NCBI GenBank assembly: GCA_963575745.1
Contig: CAUYUJ010020549.1
Span: forward strand, 285,001 to 349,000
DNA: 64,000 bases
Direction of reading: 5' to 3'
From: Prorocentrum cordatum
Lineage: Eukaryota; Sar; Dinophyceae; Prorocentrales; Prorocentraceae
The notes beneath the pieces were generated by a model. That model did no database searches. It saw only the letters and a list, made by a program, of their open reading frames with translations, and was not told the origin of the DNA. A program made the position numbers and the translations under genes. Shown here in pieces: positions 18,761 through 28,706 of the stretch. Position 1 is the stretch's first letter. Every line of letters begins with the position of its first letter.

Positions 18761-20160
18761 CTAGCGAGCAAGAGTTTCTTGTGCTTTGTCCAGCGCCTTC
18801 TCGACAGCTGGGAGGTGCACGCACAGTTCCGCCCTGAACATGACGGTGGGGAGGGTCGCCATCTCAATGCAGTCACGCGCCATGCCAGAACTTAGATCTG
18901 CGTGGACCAGCGCCGCCGCGCGTTGCGCCTCCAATTGACGCGCTCGCACTGGCGAGCTCGAGCGCATGTCCTCGCCCGGCCTGCCGTTGCCGCGCCGTGC
19001 GCCGAAGCGCTCCTGGGAGTCCTGGAAGAGTGCCTGGCCAACCTGGCGCAAATCAAAGATACAAATCGCTCGCGCTGCTGTCTTGCCACGTCCACGCCGC
19101 AGGCATCCTCGGAAGGTGCGGTCTGCCTGGCGGCGAGTTCCAAGCGCGGTCCAGCATTGTGCTCGCGAGACCACAGTGGCATTGATGCAATCCACGCCGG
19201 CCCTGGCAAACTGTCGAAGAAGCATGGGGGAGGCGCGATCGAACCGCATCCGACGACGCAGACCGCATCACTTGTTCCCACGCGCCTGGCTGCGAGGCCA
19301 AATCGTACTGCCACAGCTGGACTTCATCCTTGTCCAAGTGGTTTGCGTCGCTGCTATCTCCGGAGCGCTGGAAGGCTTCCAGCGCTGCGGGCGGGGGGTC
19401 CAACCCAGCGCCGATGCCTGTCGAAACGTCGATGTTTTCGGTCTTCGCGGCTTGCGCTAGGCAGAAACCAATCGGGCTCAATTTCGTGCCCTTTGGCGTG
19501 CCCGTTGACGGGTGCATCGCGCCAGACGCATTGCCGTCGGCCGTGGCCCACAAACTTGTTTGCTTCATAATTTCTTGGGCCCATAACCAGTAGCGGCCGT
19601 CAGTCAACCCCGCCACGGACGCGAAGTGCGAGGAAAGCCTCTGCTCTGCTTTGGTTCTCGAAAGCCCCGCGCCCATTACTGTGGAAATCGCCGCGCGGCC
19701 GCCCTTGAAGCATGAGGATGGCCCGCGTTACGAGGTCAAGCAGCGCCGCAATGACGCACTCGCCCATGCCGTCCTGCAAATGCCCCAGCCCGACCGCACG
19801 GGTCTCGGAGCATCTCCCACACCAGAGTTCTTCCTGCACGCGGACTCCCAACGTGCCGAGTCCAAGCTGGCGATAACTATCGAAATCCACATGTGCTTTC
19901 CCTCGTTTAACTTTCATGTAGACAGATCGGCGGTGCCACGATGCTGGCACGAGGCCGCGGCGGACGCGCGTGTTCTGGGTGGCCAAAGCTATCGCGCGTC
20001 ATGGGATGACCAACGTGATACTGCACGGAAAGCCGCAACAATGCACAGATGTCCTGATGCGGCCGCTAGCTTGCGCCATCTCATCTACTCCTGCACCGGC
20101 GAATCGTCCCCCGTGCTTCGGCGGCTGACGTCTGCCACGCGGGCCTCGTCCCACTAATGG
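18761..20160. other. Coding-like GC-rich region, family not recognised
   Basis: About 1.4 kb without repeats and with long open frames on both strands. On the minus strand three overlapping frames could be one broken gene read from 19986 to 18761: 19986-19600 (128 codons), 19676-19053 (207 codons, with GTKLSPIGFCLAQAAKTENI) and 19249-18761 (162 codons, with an amphipathic stretch RARQLEAQRAAALVHADLSS). On the plus strand, 19651-20157 ends with HRCPDAAASLRHLIYSC, a CxnHLxxxC pattern like the zinc ribbons of LINE proteins. I cannot decide the strand; frame changes would mean introns or decay. Confidence 0.35.
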
Positions 20161-20240
20161 CTCCATGACGGGGCATATCTCTGCTAGACGTAGCGGTATG
20201 CGCCGCCTAGGACCGCCGAAGTGCCTGGCGGCCGAATCTG

Positions 20241-20500
20241 GACTTCAGGTGGGTCCACCATGACCTGCACAAGATGGGGTCGAAGGATCGCGCCAGATCG
20301 CCGATGCATCGGCGATGCATTGGCGATGAATCGGCGACGCATCGGCGATGCACCGGCGGCGCATCGTCGATGTCGGCGATGCATCCGCGACGTCGACGTG
20401 AAGCACATGGGGCTCCACAGCGAGCCGCGTCGGTGATGCATCGGCGATGCTGCGCGATCCTCCGACCCCATCCACTCCGACTCCATCTCGGAGGCCTAGT
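20241..20500. mobile_element. Family G MITE, copy 2
   Basis: The right end TCCGACCCCATCCACTCCGA, CTCCATCTCGGAGGCCTAGT is typical; the left end is eroded. It has the largest number of internal CATCGGCGATG iterations (20299-20400). Confidence 0.8.
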
Positions 20501-21089
20501 ATGGTGGGGCTCCGAATAACCGTTTCGCTCGCTGGATAATTGGGCTCCGCCCGCAGCCCGGGTTGACCTCTGACGCCGCCTGCGCCTTCGCTTGCGGCTG
20601 CGACCAACAAGGCGCTTCACAACACCCAGCTCTGACCCAGGCCAAGGCGCGGATTGCTCCAAAAGCCATTGTCTGCAACGGGCGCGCTGCTCCAGGAGGC
20701 TGGCCGCCTGTGCCTCGCGGTGCGCCTCTGGGGGGGCGTCCCGGAAAGACCTCCCGCCGGGCCCAGGTCAGCGCTGCCGGCTGCATGCGGGGGGGGCGCG
20801 CTGGCACCCGGCGCAGCTGCCCTGGCGAAGCCCGCTCGCCGATGGCCACTGCTGCACGCGGCCTCGCGCGCTGGGCCAGGGGGGGCGGAGGAGCGCAATA
20901 GCGACTAACGGTCGCAAGTCTGGCAGAGAGGACACGCGATACGAAGTACCGGTGGCGACGAGCAGCGAAGGCCGGCCGCTGTCGGGGCGAGCGGCCGGAA
21001 CAGACTCCGTCCTCCGACTCGTCCATGCCGCCTCCAGCCCCGCCACCAGTCCTAACACGCACGCGTGCGCGTTCTACCTCCCACCACCC
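20501..21089. other. GC-rich spacer without a recognised gene
   Basis: Open frames up to 208 codons overlap on both strands. No motif was recognised. It lies downstream of the minus-strand zinc-ribbon ORF and could be its untranslated or eroded continuation. Confidence 0.4.
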
Positions 21090-22445
21090 CTACGGACCGC
21101 AGGCCGTGCACCTCTGGCCACGCCCGTCCGTTCCGAGCGGAGCAGGCGTAGAGGCGAGCAGTTCTTCGAGCGACCAAGCGCCCTGATAGATCATATCCGG
21201 TGTCCAGGAGGGATGTGAAGCGGGTGGTCCCAGCATCCCCCGACCAACTCTGTTTTGTCGCCCCTGAGGATCGTCTCGCGTGCGCAGAGAGCCTCCTGGC
21301 AGCCGCCTCGCTGGACGTATGCCACCACTTCTCCAGGGGATGGGAGCGCTGCGCTTGCTCCTCCTAACGCTGATCGCTCCTCCTCCTCCTCCTCCTCCTC
21401 CTCCTCCTCCTCCTCCACCTCTTCCTTCCTCGTCCCTCCCCTCCCCTCCCTCCTCTCTCCTCCTTCCTCTTCGCCCTCCTTCTCCGCTTTTTTTCATTCC
21501 TTCTCTAACCAGTTTTTCCTGCGCGGGATCGACGGCGTCGGGGCTAGCAGCGCTGGAAGCACCTGCGCCGCCCGCCCCTCCCGCTGCCTCGGCAGCGGCC
21601 GCGCCCAGGCCATCCTGAGCGCCGCCGTCGTTCCCCTTGCGCTTCTTGGCCATCCTCTCGGCGACGTCTTTCTCCGCCAGCTTCACCTTGTGAACAAACG
21701 TTTGCCACGTGGAGCTCTTCTCCTCCATGGCTGCACAGTACTGCTCTAGCTCGGCCTTCGGGGACCGAAGTTGCTGCTTGTCCGTCTCCTCGCAGTCCCA
21801 CGGCTCGAAGGAGCTGAAAACGTCCATATTCATGGTGGTGCCGGACATCGGCTTGGGCTCCTGCTCGTTGGAAACGGCAGCAGCGCCAACTCCCTCGGCC
21901 TGCACCGAAGCCTTCGTGGCCGCCGTCTTCGCCGCCGCTGCGCGGGCGGGCTCGGCAGCAGCCTCACTCTCCTTGCTCTCTGCGGTGCTGGGCTGCTGCC
22001 GCAACCTCATCACCTGGTCCACCAACAGCTGGTGACGGTTACTGGCGGCCTTCCAAGCACCGTCTGCACGCTTGACGGCGTCGACGGTGTCGCCGTTATT
22101 GGCGCTCGTGTTCTGGCTGGCCAGCCGCCGCGACTGCTGCTGCAACACCTGCTGCAACTCGGTGTCCTGGGTGGCCTTCAGCGCCTGATCGAGCAGCGTC
22201 GAGACGTCCTGGCTCCTCTTGGGGCCGCCCTTCTTCCCGCCGCGCGTGGTAGTGGTGGCTCCCGACGCCGCCTCACCCTCGAAATGCACACCTCGATCGG
22301 CAAACTTGGAGCGAGTGCGAAGCTTGTACAACCGCACCTGCTTGGAACACTTGCTGCAACGACAGCCTGCGAAGAGAAGCTTGTCATTGTATTCGCACGT
22401 TTGGCAAAACTGACACCTACTCCATGGGCGACGTGCGGCCGACAT
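21090..22445 (-). CDS. Zinc-ribbon protein, probable N-terminal part of a LINE-type ORF
   Basis: An open frame of 451 codons from the Met at 22445 (a more distal Met at 22496 is possible but its leader looks unrelated). Residues 8-33 carry a Cys cluster, C11-x2-C14-x2-C17 and C28-x-C30-x2-C33, read as SRCQFCQTC and GCRCSKC. A basic stretch (QVRLYKLRTRSKF), an SQDVSTLLDQALKATQDTEL helix, Gln-rich and Ala-rich helices and a basic RMAKKRKGN segment follow. An N-terminal CxxC ribbon followed by a helical, Ala/Gln-rich region is typical of dinoflagellate non-LTR ORFs; that assignment is inference. From about residue 345 on, the frame passes through a (TCC)n array (poly-Gly) and a duplicated block, so the genuine protein probably ends near 21530. 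No RT follows, so the element is truncated. Confidence 0.55.
   Translation of the reverse strand: MSAARRPWSRCQFCQTCEYNDKLLFAGCRCSKCSKQVRLYKLRTRSKFADRGVHFEGEAASGATTTTRGGKKGGPKRSQDVSTLLDQALKATQDTELQQVLQQQSRRLASQNTSANNGDTVDAVKRADGAWKAASNRHQLLVDQVMRLRQQPSTAESKESEAAAEPARAAAAKTAATKASVQAEGVGAAAVSNEQEPKPMSGTTMNMDVFSSFEPWDCEETDKQQLRSPKAELEQYCAAMEEKSSTWQTFVHKVKLAEKDVAERMAKKRKGNDGGAQDGLGAAAAEAAGGAGGAGASSAASPDAVDPAQEKLVREGMKKSGEGGRRGRRREEGGEGRDEEGRGGGGGGGGGGGGGGAISVRRSKRSAPIPWRSGGIRPARRLPGGSLRTRDDPQGRQNRVGRGMLGPPASHPSWTPDMIYQGAWSLEELLASTPAPLGTDGRGQRCTACGP
21283..21362 (-). repeat. Duplicated GEVV(A/E)YVQRGGCQEALC block, copy 2
   Basis: It matches the block at 17862-17945 in DNA and in one minus-strand frame. 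That frame differs from the zinc-ribbon ORF that spans the same bases, which supports the view that the tail of that ORF is not real coding sequence. Confidence 0.6.
21378..21420 (-). repeat. (TCC)n microsatellite
   Basis: Fourteen TCC units inside the tail of the zinc-ribbon ORF, giving poly-Gly on the minus strand. Confidence 0.95.
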
Positions 22446-22615
22446 CGCTAAAGTTCTCCCTGCTTCTCGTTGATGCAGGCAGGTGATGGGGCGCACCTGC
22501 TTGCAAAATCCCTTACGTAAGCACTACGCGGAAGTACAGGGAAGGCTGCAAGCACTTGCCCAGGCACGGGGGCGTGGGGATTGGTGCTCCAGCCCAAATG
22601 GCTTGAGTGGCACAA

Positions 22616-22725
22616 GAGGGAGAGAGAGAGAGAGAGAGAGAGAAAAAAAAAGAGAGAGAGAGAGAGAGAGAGGGAGGGAGGGAGAGAGGGAGAGGGAGAG
22701 GCAATGAAAGAGACAGAGAGAGAAC
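22616..22725 (+). repeat. (GA)n microsatellite
   Basis: AG/GA dinucleotides with an A(9) interruption at 22645 and GGGA variants. Confidence 0.95.
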
Positions 22726-22734
22726 CCTCGTAAA

Positions 22735-23650
22735 CATAACAGGCAAACCGCCCGAGACCTCCCCACCATCTCGGCGCGAGCGGGCACATGTCAAGACGTC
22801 CTACCCCCCTTGCGGATCCCACGCGGGGTGCTCATGTGCCTCGCCTGATACATCACCATGAGCGTGGGGCTTTGAATGAGCAAACGGGCCAACCAAACAA
22901 GCAAACCACCCGACTCATCCTGACAATCCGACGTGAACGGGCACATGTCATATCTTCTGGTGGCTCCTCCCGGGGGGGGGTGTTCATATGCCCCACGTGC
23001 TACGTCGCGACGAGCATGTGGCTCTGGAAAGAAGTCTGGTCAACCAGAAAGGCAAACCGCCTGAGACATTCAAGCGATCTGGGCGGGCCTGAGCAAATGT
23101 CATATCCCGTGGTGGCACCCCGTTGAGGTATTCAAACGCCACGCCTGCTACGTCGCGGTGCCCATGGGACTCTTGAAAAAACGACGCCTGGTCGACATAA
23201 TGAGCAAACCGCACGACATATCCCCACGATCCGGGCGTGAAAAAACCAATGTGTTAGCCCATGGCAGCTCCCCAGTGGGGTCCTCGGATGTCACATGTCA
23301 TACATCCTGGCGCCCCTCCCTTGGGTTGCTCAGATGCCACGCTTGCTACATCGCGATGACCATGGGGGCATGAAGTGAGAGAGGCCTGGTCAACCCAATG
23401 AGCGAACCGCCTGAGACACCCCCACAATCTGGTTGCGAACGGGCACGTGTCATACCCCGTGGCGGCTCATGTTCAAGGTCCTCGTATGCCACGCCTGCAA
23501 CATCGCGATCAATATGAGAGAAAAACAAAACAGGCAAACGCCGGAGACACCCCCAAAATCTGGGCGCGAACGTTAACATGTCATATCTTCTAGCGGCTCC
23601 CCTTTGGGGCGCTGCATGCCACGCCTGCTACATCGCGATGCGCACAAGGA
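22735..23650 (+). repeat. Tandem array of six ~150-195 bp units
   Basis: Units start with GCAAACCGCCTGAGACNCCC at about 22741, 22902, 23053, 23203, 23397 and 23531. Each contains CGGGCACATGTCATATC, GTGGCGGCTCC, and ATGCCACGCCTGCTACATCG then CGATG. Identity between units is moderate (~70%). Two units of the same repeat lie in opposite orientation at 35.5-35.76 kb. Confidence 0.88.
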
Positions 23651-23654
23651 TATG

Positions 23655-23830
23655 ACTGCGGGAAGGACGTTTATGAGTATTCGTATGTCTTGGCTGGAAA
23701 TGAATGGATCTGACGGAGAGCGGTGTGTGTAAATGAGTATGAGTTCGTGCGGATCTGAGTACGAGTGGGTCCGTGTGAGAGGGAGTGAACCTGAGTGTCT
23801 GCGTATCTGAATGTGAGTGAGTCTGGACGG
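23655..23830 (+). repeat. Degenerate TGAGTGNGT repeat
   Basis: Loose iterations of GAGTGAGTCTG/GTATCTGAGT. It is probably the complement-strand relative of the CACTCAGACTCAC repeat at 35.15-35.49 kb. Confidence 0.55.
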
Positions 23831-23979
23831 CAGAGGGGGCGGATACATCATACGAATGCCAAAAACCCCAGACCTAGCACTTGGGCAATAACACCGAAGT
23901 GGAGGAGCAACGAAGAAGGGGAGGAGGAAGGAAAGACCAGGGCAAGGTGTGGGAACGCACAAGGAGGGAGGAGAAGAGA

Positions 23980-24420
23980 GAGAGAGAGAGAGACAGAAGG
24001 GCGGAGACTTGACGAAGGTCCACAATGTTCGTCGAATTCACGCCCAGCGCGCATTCCACGTGCATTCGACGAAAGCCGTGTCCCTCAAACTGGCCGAATA
24101 TGCTTGGACATTGTTCCCATTTCTAATATCGAACAGCTTGTGTGCGATTCGCCGATGTTGCCTCGCATGTTCGCTTGGAGTGCAAATCTTTGGTTTCGCC
24201 AGGTATATCCCCACGACTCGCTTTAAAACTAGCAACCGCGCGCAGGTGACACCGCATGAGGATTGCCTGGGTCGGTGCGAGAGCGCCGATTCGATGGGGG
24301 GTTCGGCAATTGTATCTCGCTTCTTCCTGTGGTGCACCAAGAGGGCCCCAAGAGGCTCTCATCAGTGGCATTCCTTCGGTTTTCGTTGAGCTAATTGAGA
24401 GTTCTCGCCTTTTTGGGATC
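23980..24420. other. Single-copy moderate-GC stretch
   Basis: A non-repetitive ~400 bp with open frames on both strands (minus 24340-24038, 100 codons; plus 23949-24389, 146 codons). Composition is closer to 50% GC than its neighbours. No family was recognised. Confidence 0.4.
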
Positions 24421-24424
24421 CCGA

Positions 24425-24720
24425 CGCTCCAAGACGGCCCAAGAGGCGATCGCCCCAAGAGGCCCCCAAGAGGTCCCCAAGCCGGCCAAGGAGGGCCCCA
24501 AGAGGGGCTCAAGAGAGGCCCCAAAGGGGGAACAAGAATCGTCATTTCCAACCCTCTGCCTCAAGATGACACCCGAGACCGCCGACAGGCCCCCGAGGGG
24601 CCCACCAAAGCCCCAGGACGCCCCCAAAAGAGGTGTCCAAATCCAGGCCACGCCCCCAAGAGGCCCCTGAGAGGCCCCCGAGAGGCCCCGAAACCACCCC
24701 CGCGCAACCGCCTCCGAGAG
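24425..24720 (+). repeat. CCAAGAGGC-type minisatellite, array 1
   Basis: Degenerate 10-13 bp iterations of CCCCAAGAGGCC, interrupted near 24530-24580. Similar arrays are at 30.88 and 59.04 kb and weaker ones at 11.75 and 63.65 kb. Confidence 0.85.
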
Positions 24721-24842
24721 AGTGGCTCGCAAATCCTAGCCGGAGGCATGTGCGCGGCCCAGGGGGCCAGGGGACGTGGTGAAAGGAGACACCATGGCCG
24801 CGGCCAAAATGTCCATTCTCCCTGGCCATCACACTGACTACT

Positions 24843-25008
24843 TACCAGACCACCCCAACCCAACCCGAAGACCCAACTTTCGGGTTGGGGGTTGGGGGGT
24901 TCCTCACATGCTTTTGTTCTTTTGTTTAATGTTTCCCGACACCCCCCCACTGGGAATTGAGGGCAAATTGGGGCCTTCGGGCTGGGTTGGGGTGCTTCGG
25001 TGGGTGGT
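24843..25008. mobile_element. Family S MITE, copy 1
   Basis: The ends are ACCCCAACCCAACCCGAAG and, reversed, CCACCGAAGCACCCCAACCC with AGCCCGAA. Adjacent to the left end is a second hairpin, AACTTTCGGGTTGGGGGTTG. The interior holds CTGGGAATTGAGGGCAAATT-GGGGCC. It pairs with the copy at 32.81 kb. Confidence 0.85.
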
Positions 25009-25182
25009 GCTCTGGGGTGCTCTGGGGCTCGTTAGGGATGCTCTGGAGGCCCTCTGGGCCACCCCGAGAATCCGGGGGGCACCTTGGGCCAGGGGCACTT
25101 CTAGCAACACCCGAACTGGGAGTCCCAAAAGCGCGTGGCACGGTGACAGACTGTGTTGTGCTCTCGGCATCGGGAATCTTCA

Positions 25183-25294
25183 ACGACCCTCACCGCACGG
25201 CCCGCCACCGCACGGCTTTGGGACCCGCCCCTGTCGCCCGAGACAACCTCGAAGAACGGCCCCACAGCCCACACAACCGTGCGGTGACCCCGGA
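25183..25294. mobile_element. Family T inverted-repeat element, copy 2
   Basis: CTCACCGCACGGCCCGCCAC at the left and ACAACCGTGCGGTGACCCC at the right, ~112 bp, uninterrupted. This is the reference for the insertion in T3. Confidence 0.75.
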
Positions 25295-25502
25295 TCCCCA
25301 CTGACTCACCAGCAGACGAAGCAAGGACAAGGACAAAATCGGGTGAAGATAAATCGAGAATCTCTGAGACCCGAGACATCGGGCGCCGCGGCCTTCTCAG
25401 AAGCGTTCTGGACCGCTCTGAGAGCGTTCCGGCACGCTCTGTAACGGATCTGTCCTCGTCCCGGTCCCGCCCGACACCACGCAGTGTGGTCGCCACACCG
25501 TT

Positions 25503-25713
25503 AGGAGGCAACTACTGGGAGGTCTTCGTCGGAAGGATTAAAAGGGACTGAGCTCCATTGGGGGGCTGTTAGGCCAGGGTGGGCCTCGCAGTAAGCGGGA
25601 TTGAGCCGGATTGCGCGGGATCGTGCGGGATTAAGCTGGATTAAGCGGGAATAAACCGGATTACGGACCAGGGCAAAATCAGAAATGTACCTCCCGGGAG
25701 TTGCATCCGAAAC
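25503..25713 (+). mobile_element. Family R repeat, copy 1
   Basis: It begins AGGAGGCAACTACTGGGAGG then TCTTCG, and continues to ATTGGGGGGCTGTTAGGCCA then GGGTGGGCCTCG. It then has a minisatellite of GCGGGATTAAGC-type 11-mers (25588-25665) and ends GGACCAGGGCAAAATCAGAA then TTGCATCCGAA. It is collinear with 28973-29173. No inverted ends were seen. Confidence 0.85.
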
Positions 25714-25757
25714 ACCTTGTGGGGACCCCTGAATCCCCCCCCCTGGCCGTTCTCGAG

Positions 25758-26252
25758 TGGGAGGAGGAGGAGGAGGAGGAGGAGGAGAGGGAGGAGGAGG
25801 AAGGAGGAGGAGGAGGAGGAGGAGGAGGAGGAGGAGGAGGAGGAGGAGGAGGAGGAGGAGGAGGAGGAGGAGGAGAGGAGGGAGAGGAGGAGGAGGAGGA
25901 GGAGGAGGAGGAGGAGGAGGAGGAGGAGGAGGAGGAGAGGAGGAGGAGGAGGAGGAGAGAGGAGGAGGAGGAGAGGAGGAGGAGGAGGAGGAGGAGAGGA
26001 GGAGGAGGAGGAGGTGGAGGAGAAGAGGAGAAGAGGAAGAGGGAAGAAGAGAGATGGAGGAGGGGCAGGTGGTGGTGGAGGGGGTGGAGGTGAAGAGGTG
26101 GAGGAGGTGGTGTATGATGAGGAGCGGGAGGAGGAGCAGGAGGAGAAGGAGGGAAGGAAGGAGGGGAGGAGAGGAAGAGGAGGAGGAGGGGGAGGAGGAG
26201 GAGGAGGAAGATGATGATGATGAGGAGGAGGAGGAGGAGGAGGAGGAGGAGT
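25758..26252 (+). repeat. Long (GAG)n polypurine tract
   Basis: 25760-26014 (255 bp) has no pyrimidine on the plus strand, the longest such run in the window. The remainder to 26252 is GGA with GGTGGTGG breaks, ending in GATGATGATGAGGAGG. Frames read Glu/Gly/Arg runs or, reversed, Ser/Pro/Leu runs. Confidence 0.97.
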
Positions 26253-26950
26253 AAAAGGGGGGGGGAAGGACCCCCTTCGGCCGCCGCGACGGCGAGGAGC
26301 CTCATCCCACAGCTCAGTGGCCAGCCTCTTGACGCGCGGGTCGATCCACGGGGTGGGACCGGCGCTCTCCTTGGGGAGCCGCTCCTGCGGGCGCTCGTGC
26401 CCCCCTCTCACTGGGCCAGGGCCCACCTGGCTGGATCAAAGCCCTTGCCCAGGCCCTCAAGCTGCTCCTCGGCCACGCGTTCCTCATCTCTCCCCCTCCT
26501 CCTCCTCCTCCTCCTCCTCCTCCTCCTCCTCTCCTCATCCTCCTCTCTCCTCCTGCTCCTCCCCCGCTCCTCATCATACACCACCTCCTCCACCTCTTCA
26601 CCTCCACCCCCTCCCCCCTCCATCTCCTCGTCCTCCCGGAGGTCTCTGGGCCCATCCGGGATGTCCGAGGAGACCCAGGAGAAGTCAGGTGCGTCCAAGT
26701 ATAACAGTCCTTGCTCCTCCTCCTGCTCCTCCTGCTCCTCCTGCTCCTCCTGCTCCTCCTGCTCCTCCTGCTCTCTGCTCCTGCTCCTCCTGCTCCTCCT
26801 GCTCCTGCTCCTGCTCCTGCTCCTCCTCCTCCTCCTCCGCCTTCTTCTTCTTTTTCAACTTCCTCGTCCGCCCTCTCCTCCGCTTCCTCCTCCTCCTCCT
26901 TCTCCTCCTCCTCCTCCGCTTCCTCCTCCCCATCCTGCTTCACCGCCTTG
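26253..26950 (-). repeat. TCC and CTCCTG microsatellite region with spacers
   Basis: TCC arrays at 26494-26640 and hexanucleotide CTCCTG at 26712-26830, then TTCCTCCTCC to 26930. The spacer 26265-26490 is GC-rich. The hexanucleotide CTCCTG suggests array maturation from TCC. No gene was recognised before ~26950. Confidence 0.85.
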
Positions 26951-27650
26951 CGCACCCAGTCTGCCGTGGGTGTGGCCCTGGAAGGGCCAAAGACAGGCCA
27001 GTGTGTCACAACGCACCTTGCCTTGGAGTTGGGTCAGGGCACGCCTGCGGTGGAGCTTGCGCTGCGCCAGTTCACGAGCTTTTTCGAGCTCACCGCGACC
27101 CCTCTCTTGCCATCCAGGTGCGTGCTCGGTTCCACCGTAGCGGGCCCAAAGTGGCCCGACGGCTCCTGAAGGCTCGGGCGAACCGAGGGTGGGCCGGGGT
27201 GTCGGGACCCATCTCGGGGATCTTGACGGTGCTTTTGGACCACGGTTGGCTCCCGCAGGACCCGCAGTATCTTGAGTGGCTGGCCCTGACGGGCAGCGTT
27301 TGGAGGCTGGAGCTTCCAGGACACGGTTTTATTGATGTGAGCCTTTTTGTGCGCGAGGTGCTCGTTTCGGTTTGGGCTAGGTTCTGGCGACGTGTGGCTG
27401 CCCACTCGCAGGGGACGGAGGCCGAGTGTGGAATCGGCGCTTACTCCGTGCGCCAGTGGCTGTTTGCCCTGAGCCGCACGGCCTCGCAGCAGGCTCTCAG
27501 GCTGCGAGGTGCCCTGATGGCGGTGGCCACGGCTGCGCCTTGGTCTAGCGGGAGAAGGCTCTAGCGGCCCGCGCCTGCCCAGTGCTCTGGATTCGTGGGC
27601 TGCCGGCCGTCATCATGGACCGAGGTCACCCCCATCGTCGGAGGACGACC
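26950..27650 (+). pseudogene. LINE fragment: region between RT and zinc ribbon
   Basis: The plus-strand frame from 26317 to 27564 is low-complexity until ~27090. From there it is protein-like: VRARFHRSGPKVARRLLKAR, then GPISGILTVLLDHGWLPQDP, then WRLELPGHGFIDVSLFVREV, then WARFWRRVAAHSQG, ending at a stop at 27562. Just upstream in another frame, GQGTPAVELALRQFTSFFEL looks like the preceding segment, implying a frameshift near 27097. Past the stop, a different frame reads CPVLWIRGLPAV (27574-27610). A GPxGxLLxxLxxxGW segment followed by a CPxCWxRGLxPA ribbon is the order I associate with dinoflagellate LINE polyproteins downstream of RT. It is truncated on both sides. Confidence 0.5.
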
Positions 27651-27734
27651 TCGCATGGGAGTGGTCGTTCGACGCGGTAGCCACTGGGCCCAGCGTGGGA
27701 TGGAGTGGTGGAGAGCATGGGGACGGGTCGGGGG

Positions 27735-27832
27735 GGGAGGGAGGTGGGAGGAGGGAGGAGGGAGGTGGGAGGAGGGAGGAGGGAGGAGGCAGGAGGTAGG
27801 TGGGAGGTGGGAGGAGGGAGGAGGAAAGGGGG
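27735..27832 (+). repeat. GGAGGGAGGTGGGA minisatellite
   Basis: Roughly 7-14 bp purine-rich iterations with GTGGGAGG variants. Confidence 0.85.
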
Positions 27833-28248
27833 AGACGCTCTCAGGACCCCTAGACTTCGCCGCCGCTCGTGGAGTTGCAACGCTGTTGCACCGCAGCCCC
27901 CGGGTGCAAGAGTCTGACCTGGGGCCCGGGGCAGGACATTCAAGGGCTGGCCGGAGACCTATTCCAAATCCCTTATCAATCGACCCCCCCCCCCTAAAAA
28001 ACCGAACCCCCCTCCAAAGGCGACTTAATATTACGGACCCCCCCTCTTCGACGGGGCGCCTTCAAAAAATTGACCCCTAAGCTCCCATCCACAGAAAGCG
28101 CCCTAATGAACTGGACTCCCCCAGTTACAAAAAAGGCGCCTTAAAAAAACTGGACCCGGTCGACGATTAATAAAGGATTTGGAGTATTTACCTGGGCCAG
28201 ATGATTCACCGAGCGGAGCTCCTGGCGCTGGTGCGCTGGGTTGAACTC
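27833..28248. other. Spacer with C-run repeats
   Basis: 27975-28150 has loosely repeated blocks (AAANTGGACCC, GGCGCCTT) and C runs that may be the remains of an element. No gene. Confidence 0.4.
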
Positions 28249-28459
28249 TAGAGGCCTCCTAGATGGGGTCCGAGTCGATGGGGTCGGAGGATCTCGACGT
28301 ACCACAGATCCATCGGCGATGCATCGGCGATGCACCAGTAACGGCGTAGAGAACATTGGGCCCCTCATCGAGCCGCATCGCCGATGCATCGCCGATGCAT
28401 CGGCGATGCGGCGCGATCCTCCGACCCCATCTTCTCCGACCCCATCTAGGAGGCCTAGA
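28249..28459. mobile_element. Family G MITE, copy 3
   Basis: Perfect 10-bp ends: TAGAGGCCTCCTAGATGGGG at the left and CCCCATCTAGGAGGCCTAGA at the right. The flanking TA dinucleotides on both sides are consistent with a TA target duplication. Confidence 0.93.
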
Positions 28460-28470
28460 AAGTCAGCGCC

Positions 28471-28555
28471 TCCTCCTCCTCCTCCTCCTCCTCTCCTCCT
28501 CCTCCTCTTCCTCCCCCTCCTCCTCCTCCTCCTCCTCCTTCCCCTCCCCGCCCTG
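28471..28555 (-). repeat. (TCC)n microsatellite
   Basis: TCC/CCT with short interruptions, immediately following G3. Confidence 0.92.
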
Positions 28556-28706
28556 GCTGAGTTTTACATGTCACGACCCACTCGCGCCGTGCAGCGCGTG
28601 GGGCCTGCGAGGGCCCCGTGCGGAGCGCCCTCGGGCCCGGCCGAGAGCCGCGGCGGCGCCCGTGGGAGGCCCTCGGGCAGGTGCGGCCGACCGCCCACGG
28701 GGTCAG

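Noticed and set aside
21255-22451. Plus-strand frames opposite the zinc-ribbon ORF
   Set aside because: They mirror the minus-strand codons; the minus strand has the Cys cluster and balanced amino-acid use.
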